From contig JAJEKV010000030.1 in assembly GCA_021234155.1 (NCBI GenBank), positions 9,530,390-9,594,389 of the forward strand: DNA of 64,000 nt. Direction: 5' to 3'. The notes under the pieces are model-generated. The model was not told where the DNA came from, ran no database searches, and was given only the letters and a program-made list of their open reading frames with translations. Positions 55,490 through 64,000 of the stretch are shown one piece after another. The stretch comes from Isoetes taiwanensis (Eukaryota > Streptophyta > Lycopodiopsida > Isoetales > Isoetaceae). The position numbers and the translations under genes were made by a program. Positions within the stretch are counted from its first letter, which is position 1; every line of letters starts with the position of its first letter.

Positions 55490-56729
55490 CAAATGCGGGT
55501 CCCCGCAAGTAGGCTAAGGTTGCTCCCCCCGTATCCTACGGGCGAGGGCTAAATCCTTAGGCATTATGGTGACCCTCTTTGCGTGGATAGCGCAAAGGTT
55601 GGCATCACCAAAAAGTGCTACCAAGTAGGCTTCGGCCGACCTCTTGGGCCAAAATTAAAAGGTCTGGAAACGGAGATCGGTCTTAAATTGCTGTGCGATC
55701 TCCGTACCGGCCCTACGAAAAAGCGACTTCACGATCGGAAGGTCCGTGGACTTCTTTCATGGATCTCCCGCAATGCCACGATCACGGGTCCCTGAACCGA
55801 TGAGGCTTCCGGCGTGGCCTAGGCCCCGACGATGTTGGCACCGTCTTAGCCCCAAAGAATCGTGGGGAGTTATCCACTCTCTTTGCCTCCGGTCGGCGTG
55901 GTCTTCTTCCCCAAAAAGCCCCGGCGGTTTTAACTTATCTTTGTATTATTCACCGGCCTTATGAGCAACTCCTTCCTTCTGAATTAACGGTCGAATGTGG
56001 GGTTTGGGTTCGAGCCACTCCCGGATGCACCTCCTCCTCCTGTTGGTCCCCCCCGATCTTGTCGGTCCCGCTCCTCTTGCTCCAACTTCTCGCTCTTCCC
56101 CGAAGCTTTCCTTAGGTCTTCTTGGATTTGAGCAAAAGTTGGGCTGCGGCCGGCGATTAAGTTCGGCGTGGTACCTTTGTGGTCGAAGACCCATATCTAT
56201 CTGAATAGTTGTCGATAGTCTATCTTTTGATGTCGGGATGTCTCCCCGGACAAAACTGTTGGAACCCTCATGCCATTGGTATGGGGAACCTCAATAACTC
56301 TCCATCGATGACGGCAAAGCCTCAGAGGTCTGCATACTCCCTACCCCGAAGACTCTTGTTCGACCACTCAATCTCCGGTGGTCGTCTTCCCTCGGCAAAA
56401 CCCCTAATCCGGGTCGGCCTCAGATCGACATCTTCTTCCTCCGTATGGCCTTCTTGTTCGGGAGGATAAAATTTGATGAGCATCATCACCATATCAGGTT
56501 GCTCAACAAGGGTATAGGGGAGCTGGCGTAGGTTCAGCCGGATGAGGAATGGCTCTGAGAAATGATAGACAGGATATGGAATCCTATCATTGTTCTCAAA
56601 CCTATTGACCAGCTCATCCAACAAGATGTCGATGAGGCTTGGGTCAGTAGCCATGTGCTTAGCAATCATGGCGTAGATCTCCACGATGCTCATGGTGGAC
56701 GGGTCCGGAGCGCTCTTGGTAATAGCCAT
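55490..56729 (-). CDS. Chromovirus ORF-A, first ORF after the 5' LTR, unknown function
   Basis: The best start is the ATG at 56727-56729 ([20 protein letters not shown]), although the frame is open further upstream. The open part runs to 56322 with [20 protein letters not shown] and [20 protein letters not shown]. Frame-shifted continuations reach about 55950, including a charged coiled-coil-like [20 protein letters not shown]. No known domain. The downstream limit is uncertain. With ORF-B it makes two non-standard coding blocks before gag. Confidence 0.5.
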
Positions 56730-56879
56730 GGGGAATAGTGAGGCGCTGGCGGCGAAGAGGATGACAGAGGGGGCGCTAGGAGGCACAAAACACAAGGGCG
56801 CAGTATCAAGGTCCGGTCCGGTGGCGATGGCGGAGGGCGGCTCAGGCGATTGGAGGCGCGGAAGCAAAAGCAAATGTCA

Positions 56880-57470
56880 GAAAATGGTTTGCTAAACGGC
56901 CAATTAACTTTTAAAAATTTCAAATTTTTTTTCTTATTAACTCCAAAATTTTATTATTAAAAAAAAATATATGGCGGAAATACGCGCCACATAATGGGTC
57001 GGAAAACATGGCATTATAATGGTTTTTCGCCTCAACTGGTGTCGTCCGAAAATGCAAGCGGGCGAGTTGACCTTTATGGGGGCCCGCGTTGACTTCGAAG
57101 TTCGACCAGCCGGGCGCCGATAAAGATTTCGGGCGCTTAACTTGATCGCAAAAGCGAAAAGCAAGCGGCGCCCGAATTCGTTTTTGGGCCTGCCCTTGAC
57201 TATTTTTCGACCGGAGTTGACTGCTTTAGGGTAATTCGAAAGTGCGCCCAATCCAATGGAGCCAACATCTTTGTCATTTGAGTTACCCACGCCACCGTTA
57301 GGCCTCCAATCTTGGCCCCTCCACTTTAAAGCTACAATTTCTTTTGCTTAACCTAACACCAAACCAAACAACAAAGAGAACTAACGACACATTGGCTTAG
57401 CCTCCTCCTAACTACCGCGGTATACGAGTTAGTGTTTGGCGATGCTATGATTTCAAACAACCTCAAATCA
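56880..57470 (-). other. Chromovirus untranslated leader
   Basis: Between the primer site and ORF-A. No domain recognised. Confidence 0.5.
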
Positions 57471-57483
57471 CGCTCTCATACCA
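57471..57483 (-). other. Primer binding site, initiator tRNA-Met type
   Basis: On the minus strand TGGTATGAGAGCG, close to the standard TGGTATCAGAGCC, lies just inside the 5' LTR. Confidence 0.8.
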
Positions 57484-57485
57484 TA

Positions 57486-59106
57486 CCAGACGCCCCCTCG
57501 AATATATAACCCTCGGGGCGTATACATGCGAGACTTTCCCCTCCCATGGCGATCATCTCACCATGAGCGGGCCTCCGTCTGCTTCGGGCCATCTATGAAA
57601 TGAGGCCCTAAGAAGGACAATGGAAGGGGTCATTCGCCCACGCCTTCAATGGGACTCCTACGTCCGCGGAAGCATGAATACAAGGGTTAGCACGCAAAGC
57701 ATGAATATACATAAATAACCACCACGCGAAGGGTGGCGATCCATCTTATATACCAACGGCATGGAATATGCATCTAATCCTAGGAAAGCACCGGAACCCG
57801 TGTTCTACCCCCTCGGCCAGACTCGGTGAGGATCGACCGACGGCTAGGCCTCAAGAGATCAGCGTACCGAATCTTGGCATGGCGTTGGTCGGCAATAGAA
57901 CATCGGGCTAGGGTTGTCCACTCCATCCCCCCTCCCTCGTGCACTGCCGGATGGGTCAATTCATGCTATGGCTTTGCTATAGCCTTCCGGAGACGCAGGT
58001 TCAGAGGAATCACCCTTTGAGCCTACTCCAGGTTCATGACGCCTGGTCCGATGAGGCAGGTCGGGGAAGCGTCCCCTTCCGTAATCCGCAAAGTTCCACC
58101 TGCGGCTAGAGAATACGTACGCATCCGGCGACCCCCCGTGATCCGCATTCCGACTTTACTCGCCCTAAATCTACTCAAAGTGCAAAGGGTGCTCCATACG
58201 GATCACACCTTCCCACCTGGGAGTGTCGGACCCATACCCGCCCTCACGTGACCGGCTATCAGGCCTAGCCCACTGTAGGAGTCTCAGGAGCCATGTATGC
58301 TCATGCAAGACCCCACCCCTCATGTCACCACTGTGTTCCTTGTCTGGTGCTAAGCCAGACCATAGCATCTAGGACCCGGTGGGTTCTTGTGCACAGGCCG
58401 CATCTAATGGGACTCTATTGGGCGCTATCTAGGAGCATACTACAGTACACGGTTCAGAGGTCTCTACCCCCCCATCCCCCCGCTTCGCAGTCGGTTTAAC
58501 AAAGAGCTAACAATTCATCCTCTCGTAATAGAACCGAATTGAATATAAAGAGAATTTGTTTGTACAACCAAGGGTTAAATTGAATCCCAAAGAGAACAGA
58601 GAAACGGACACAACCAAGCGTTATCTAGAATTCACATAGCCACCTACCTGAATTCTGGCTGGACTCGTTTCCATGGGGCGCTTCCATCTCCAGGGAGTTA
58701 GGAATTCAGCTGCTGCTGCACAGGGACGACTAGTATGGTGATTCTCTGCAGGTGGATGATGGCGCTCAGCTCCTGGCCTTCCTTGGTCGATTAGAGGAGT
58801 CAATCCCAGGGATAGGGGTCAAGTTGGCATCCAAACTTGGCAACCCCCATGCACCCCAATCGATTGGAGCAGGTGGCGCCTCCCCAAATGGTAATTAGCC
58901 CCACTTCCTAAGTTCTAGGTTATTATTATTAATGTGTTAAATTAGCATAGCTAATTTAATCCATTGTAAGGTAACCCCTTAGGTTGCAATCACGTTCCCA
59001 TACTCCCATGGTAGCGTACCTTTAGGGGGGGGGGTGACGTGCTTGTATTTGTACGTGCCTCGTATGAATACGTGACGTAGACCGTATAAATACGTGGAAC
59101 GTCACA
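57486..59106 (-). repeat. 5' LTR of the chromovirus
   Basis: Direct copy of 45988-47599. Its inner end (plus coordinates CCAGACGCCCCC) has lost the TGTGACG found in the other LTR. Confidence 0.95.
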
Positions 59107-59363
59107 CTGCTGCTGCCTCTGTTCACTCCCTGAGAATGTGCCCTGGGTGATGGTCTCATCGGTATCTGAGTCCCTTCGGATGAGCTGCTTGGGACTCGCT
59201 CATCCGTGGTGTGGTAAGTCTCGTCTGTGGAGTCCAAGGTGCTAGACTCTTCGCCATCGCTTTGTTTCGACCTCAAGTGCTCGAGAATCTTCTTGCCACT
59301 CCCCCCGGATATTTTTGACATGTTGGGCCTCGTCTTGAGGCTCTTAACTTTCTTGCAGTGCAT
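59107..59363 (-). pseudogene. Histone H3-fold protein, pseudogene copy B, N-terminal part
   Basis: From 59363 leftward: MHCKKVKSLKTRPNMSKISG, GSGKKILEHLRSKQSD, DSTDETYHTTDERVPSSSSE, then (after one shift) DETITQGTFSGSEQRQQQ up to the target duplication. Copy A has the parallel GSDKKFSEHLRP, DSSDETFYSTDE and SEKQQEQQQAMPKKRK. The CTGCT at 59107-59111 matches 45983-45987. Confidence 0.75.
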
Positions 59364-59379
59364 TTGGTGTGCGTCATGT

Positions 59380-60843
59380 CTTATGGTCAGACAGAATTAT
59401 ATCAAATATGGGTGAATCGAGTCAAATAAAAAGAATATATAAGGGTAAGGTTGTTGGGGCGGGATTCCAGATCCATCATAGATATGAACATATAGTAAAA
59501 CATATAAGCTCCTACCCAGGCTCAAACTCATAAGGAAAATAGACGGATGGTTGAGTCTCAAGATAGAGCAGACCGAGATATAACAATGGCGGGGCTGACT
59601 ATAGAGAATGGCTAAGGTTGACCACTCCATCCGCCCCTCCTGTGCATACTTTGCAGATGGGCTAATTCAGACTATGTCATGACTGTAACCTGACGGAGAC
59701 GTAACCTCTCGGTATTACCCAACGAGGCTACTCCGTGCATCTCTCCGATCCGATGAGGTAGGAAGGGATGAATCTCCTCTTCCCAGAAGACAATGTCTTT
59801 ATAGGCGGCTAGAGGATCGGCGACACACGTCCTTATTCAGCTGAACTCCCCAAAACAAGAGCCAGGCCACCACCTGCGACTCCTGAGGATCAGGGCGACA
59901 CCATCGATCCAGGAAGTGTCGGACCCATACTCGGCCCACACGAAGTGACCGGCTATAAGCCTAGGTCACTCCAAGTCCCCATTAGCCGCGCACAACAGGG
60001 ACTCCCTCTATCTTACCACTGACCCCATTGTGTGGTGCCTAATCACTCCATAGCCTGATGACCTCTATGCACAGGCCGCACTATAATAGGAACTAAAGGG
60101 TCTAGATTAGAAGCATCTTCTAAACAAGGCTACTAGGTCTCTACCCCCATTCCCAATACAAGAGGTGCAAACATGATCAACCAACATCATATATTCACAT
60201 AACATGATAAATAATGAGAATACTATCTAATCCTAATCACATCCATCTAACTTATAGTTAGGGTTCATTGATTAGGGTTCAAGATACGAACTGAGGGTTT
60301 CAGGAGGGCTCTACTAGAAATACAAGATACTAGCTCATCTGAAGTTCTAGCTTCCAGATAATCTACCTAGGAAACTACTCCAAACACCCGATCTGGAGGA
60401 ACTTCCACCTGCTCCTGGGGTCTCCATGGCTTGCAAGCGATTTGGGGTAGCTCCCACTGCTTCTAACCTAATCACAATCTTGGGGCTGCTGATCTGTACT
60501 ATGCTACAACAAATGGTGCTCGAAACGGAGTTTCGGGTGAAATAGAGTTCAAGGTGGTAGGAGCCAAAAGTGGCTTATGATTAGGGTTAGGTCATATATA
60601 GGTTAGGGTTGCCATGTCATGCCATGTGGCTCCACTAGGATGCGTCCATGTGGCGGGTTTCCCAATAGGATGAGGCCATATAGAAAACGGTTCCATCCTA
60701 AGGTTTGGCAAGTTATGTGATATAACTTGGCCATGCACCCTTAAGCACACTTGGTGGAATACAAGTCTATTATATAGTAGGCTTGTATGGTGACGTGGCA
60801 TTAAAATATACATATTTATATCGTAATTTTAGGGGAACGTCAC
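59380..60843 (-). repeat. Solo LTR related to the chromovirus LTR
   Basis: Diverged but co-linear with 45988-47599: CACTCCATCCGCCCCTC, GAGGCTACTCCG, GTGTCGGACCCATACTCG, GGTCTCTACCCCCAT, and the end GGGGAACGTCACA. No internal element sequence is attached, so it is probably a solo LTR. The left limit is approximate and no target duplication was found. Confidence 0.8.
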
Positions 60844-60849
60844 AAGATA

Positions 60850-61900
60850 CATATCCAAGGCAAGATGAAACAAAGCAAACATTAGCTGTTGTTAATTTGG
60901 AGCACACACGTCACATCAACATATCTAACTACAAGGAATTGTTGCATAAAATGCTCTTATCAATATATATATGCAGGCAAGCACTATGATAGGGGATATG
61001 TACATATTGCAAACAAACACTATAATAGGGGGATATGTACAGATTGCAGATGGCAAGGAAGCTCTGGTCATGTTTGATAGAACACATCAGGCATTTGTGC
61101 ATCCTAATTTGTGACCTTCATTAGCTTACTAAATGAATGTGACCTTGTAGCAGCTTTGGGGATTGGACTCAATAGTGAAATCTTTATTAGCTTTGGGGAA
61201 TGTGGCTTTGTAGCACGTTTGAGGAATGTGGTCTTATAGTAGCTTTGGGATAGGGAAGATTGGTCTATGTTTGTTTTTTGTTAAGCTATATATTTTGGTG
61301 GGATGACCATCGATATATCTCTATAGAAGCACAAGTTTTTTGCCTCTAGATTTAATGCTGGGAAATTTTTCTAGTGGATAATATAAAGCTACATTATGAA
61401 CTGCACTTTCAATTACATATCTTACAGTAATTTATAAGTGGCCAATCTTAGTGTTTGGCTACTCAATCTGTCTAATTTCAACTGATGAGACGAGAACCTT
61501 TACGAGTGACAAGTGTCAGCAATAGCTATTGATCTAGGCTTTCCCATTGTATGAAGCAGAAATTATGTTGGAAAAAAGCATTTAAAGCAACTAATCTTTC
61601 CCATTGCCTGTAAAACGCCTTCTTTAAGATTTGAATTATTGAAGCAATCGTTTGATACTTGTTGACCATGCACATGCTTTCATGCTCGTGGCAATGGCCA
61701 TGATGCGATACAAGATTGTATCTCACATGGGTGAAAGCATGTTGTAGTGGAACAAAAACGTGCATTTTAGCACCACATTTTTGGGTGCTAAGTGTGGTGG
61801 GAACTACCGAATTTGTAGTGGGAGAGGCAGTTATTTTTTCAAATATACACATGATTACTTATTCAAAATTTTGTCCTTTCTGAATTACACGATCATTTTT
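60850..61900. other. Intergenic DNA with short repeats
   Basis: A ~38-bp tandem pair (ACTAT.ATAGGGG.ATATGTAC) lies at 60975-61050. No gene recognised. Confidence 0.5.
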
Positions 61901-61914
61901 CCCTCAAAAACTCT

Positions 61915-62058
61915 GATCACGCTCCCTTAATTCGGCAAGACCATTTCTGATTCTGAATTTTCATTTTCCCTCAAAAACTGGGTAGTTTCTACTTTGCGCC
62001 CCCCCGCCTGCTGGATGATCACACTCCCTTAATCCGGCAAGACCATTTCTGATTTCTG
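61915..62058. repeat. Direct repeat of ~42 bp, two copies
   Basis: GATCACGCTCCCTTAATTCG then GCAAGACCATTTCTGATT (61915-61956) recurs at 62017-62058. The second copy forms the beginning of the candidate gene's first open segment. Confidence 0.9.
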
Positions 62059-63602
62059 GCAAGAAGATCGATCACGAAATGGCTTTGATCATACCGGACT
62101 TGAATGCCACGGGATACACCTACAAGGAAATGTACAGGCAAGAAAAGCATTACGCCAACAAGAAGAAATCGAGTCTGTTTGGGGACCGAAAGTATTAGGA
62201 AAATCCACTTACAGGTGGGTTGCATTCTAGATTTGGGGATGCCCATGATTCTCTGTTGTTTAAAATATTGTTTTGTTTCATCATGCAGGTTGAAGAATCT
62301 GAGCAAGGAGAGGTATAATGAATATATGTCCCTTTACAGGAAAATCACACAAAGGAAGTGTGCCTGGGAAGGCATGGCCTCACAGACTATGGCTGTTGCG
62401 TATTACCTTCACACAAAAGGAAAAGAAATAAACCTGGTTGAGTTTAAACAACATTAAGAGAAAAAGGTCTCAAGCCTCTCCGTCCCAACGTAAGAGGAAG
62501 CATGCAAGCATTTCAAATAGTGAGGAAGCAGAGCAAAATGCCACAGATGATGCTTCCTCTCTTGAAATGACTAGGCCACAATTCAAGCCTCCTCAAGTCA
62601 GAAGAAGAATCTCGGGGGAAAATCACCGAAAAAATAGGTAATTTTCAACCCTCTTCTTCTTCGAACCACCATATGATGCAATTTAATATTGGACTGTTAT
62701 TTTCCAAAAGGTCTAGCAAGCTTGAACAATCAATTTACACCACTTACTTCTTCATTTGGGTGTGTTGTAAGTTATGTGTAGGAAATTTGTCTTTGCTAGT
62801 TTCGAGTTGTGGTGGATAATTTCAGTTCCACGATGGTATGTAGCTCCAAATGTGTTACAAGGCAGTCATATGGTGCCAATTATATGTTAATAATGTAGTT
62901 TGTAGCATATGTAGTGTCACATATAGTACCAAACGTGGTACCTTATCCGAATAGTTAATTGGCTTCCATATGTTTCTATACTTAGTGTCATATGTGATGT
63001 TAGATATGGTGATACTTGTGAATGGTGGATTGTGCGCCATATGTGGTGCCAATCTATTGCGCTAAATATTGCACCACGCTATCTACCACATATGGGGTGG
63101 TGGATGCCCCGCGGGATGTGGTGCCTTACATTGCATTGTGGTGCCACATGTGGTGTCTAATGTGGCACCAATATGGATCCACATTTTGCACCACATGTGG
63201 TGTCTTTGACGCCATTTGTGGTCTTGAAGTAATGGATTGCCATATGTGGTGCTTTGGGTGCATTAGAAAGATATGTGGTGTGGCATGTGGCACCGGTTTG
63301 GTGCCACATGCCACACCACATGTGGTGAATATGACGCCATTTGTGGTGCAAAGTTTGTCATGATGGAATTTGTGGTGTGTAAAGTGGTGCCCTGTTGTGT
63401 CATGTGGTACTAACCTTGGATTACTTTCCGGTTGAATTCAACAGACACCGGAGAATGGATCAACTCTACAAGATCGAAGTGATTCATGTAAGGCAAGGTT
63501 GCAAACTTGTGATCAAAGCACCCCAGTGCTACAAATGAAGGTTCAAGACCTTGAGTTCCGGATCGAGAAGATGAATAAAGATTTAAAAAATGGGAAAGAA
63601 TG
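62026..63602 (+). CDS. Candidate spliced gene, unknown protein
   Basis: Exon 1 ends TCCACTTACAG before GTGGGT (about 62210). It reads TISDFWQEDRSRNGFDHTGL and ALRQQEEIESVWGPKVLGKS. Exon 2 starts after CATGCAG (62288), joins in phase as TYR-LKNLSKERYNEYM, continues to KGKEINLVEF, and after a one-base shift reads KRKRSQASPSQRKRKHASIS to a donor AATAG/GTAATT (62638). A third open segment after AATTCAACAG (63445) reads TPENGSTLQDRSDS and a coiled-coil-like LQMKVQDLEFRIEKMNKDLK before a stop near 63600. It resembles a basic, possibly nuclear protein. No family recognised; the model rests on splice signals and phase only. Confidence 0.4.
62850..63420. repeat. Palindromic CACATGTGGTGCC satellite
   Basis: Degenerate units of TGTGGTGCCA/TGGCACCACA on both strands fill about 570 bp. 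They fall within the last intron of the candidate gene. Confidence 0.85.
63273..63321. repeat. Perfect 22-bp stem hairpin within the satellite
   Basis: The left arm TGTGGTGTGGCATGTGGCAC(C) and its exact complement are separated by the 5-nt loop GGTTT. Confidence 0.95.
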
Positions 63603-63609
63603 ATTAAGG

Positions 63610-64000
63610 ATAAACCAAGTCGCGCAGACGGTATTCGGGCTATATGCCAAGATACGAGGCCGAGTTGAAGGAACTATTACCGTAACTTGAGCGGGGACAA
63701 AATGTCGCCGGCCGAGGGGAAGCATTACACAACAAAGATTGAAAGTGCCGGAACCAAGGTTAGAGAGGTTTTTGTCTTGCAAGGACCGCCTTCCTTTATT
63801 TGTCTTGGATCCACTACTTCCGCACCTTGATAAGGCTGAAGATTATGGTAGTGGTCATCCATTCGTGGCAAGATCCTCCGGTGGATGGGGAAACCACTAC
63901 CAACTTTGATTGCCAATGCGCCACCAATATCATCTTCCATGTCCGCTTTCGGCCTCTTGAGGTACTTCATAACAAAATTCCCGAAGTGCTTAGTATAATT
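63610..64000. other. Window end, no gene assigned
   Basis: Open segments such as YEAELKELLP (plus) and RILPRMDDHYHNLQPYQGAE (minus) may be exons, but nothing is recognised. Confidence 0.3.

Larger units (their letters stand above)
45988..59106 (-). mobile_element. Ty3/gypsy chromovirus, 13.1 kb, with extra ORFs upstream of gag
   Basis: Long LTRs (45988-47599, 57486-59106), a 5-bp target duplication, a primer site beside the 59106-side LTR and a polypurine tract beside the other fix a minus-strand element. The order is LTR, ORF-A, ORF-B, gag, protease, RT, RNase H, integrase, chromodomain, LTR. Domain motifs are readable but frames are broken by many small indels. The chromodomain-type sequence after integrase assigns it to the chromovirus clade. 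It is inserted into H3-like copy B. Confidence 0.93.

Overview
This is nuclear DNA from a land plant. It holds a plant-type A20/AN1 stress-associated protein gene, Ty1/copia, Ty3/gypsy and chromodomain retrotransposons, a tRNA-derived SINE, a foldback MITE and long AT-rich intergenic stretches. Nothing fixes the lineage further; a repeat-rich, possibly non-seed, plant is a guess. Many frames of otherwise conserved domains are broken by single-base indels, so part of the apparent decay may be draft-consensus error.

Layout. 1-5460 and 29199-35045 are two direct copies of a segmental duplication. Each carries a minus-strand gene for a small single-pass membrane protein with a GDU-like cytosolic motif, and a conserved promoter (G-box plus TATA) ahead of a non-coding first exon. 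Between the copies lie a SINE-like element ending in (ATTCT)n (6395), a 6.3-kb strand of strong pyrimidine bias (10020-16300), a foldback MITE (18618-19170), an internally deleted Ty1/copia element (19331-22248), and a complete Ty3/gypsy-type element that carries gag but no reverse transcriptase (22659-26951, 5-bp target duplication).

35-42 kb holds a tRNA-derived SINE, an array of CTTTCTCGACT hairpins, the A20/AN1 gene (minus strand, 39284-39801), and direct repeats around a degenerate AGATTC array. 42773-45987 is a diverged inverted duplication: two convergent pseudogene copies of a histone H3-fold protein with a very long charged N-terminal region. The 3' flanks each carry two copies of a ~68-bp cruciform-forming motif.

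The minus-strand H3-like copy is split by a 13.1-kb chromovirus (45988-59106, minus strand, 5-bp target duplication CTGCT). The rest of its N-terminal region lies at 59107-59363. The chromovirus has 1.6-kb LTRs, an initiator-Met-type primer site, a polypurine tract, gag, protease, RT, RNase H, integrase and a chromodomain remnant, and two extra ORFs between the 5' LTR and gag. A related solo LTR follows (59380-60843). The window ends with a candidate spliced gene (62026-63602) interrupted by a palindromic CACATGTGG-type satellite.

The least ordinary features are the H3-fold inverted pair, the chromovirus with ORFs upstream of gag, the gag-only LTR element, and the hairpin families.
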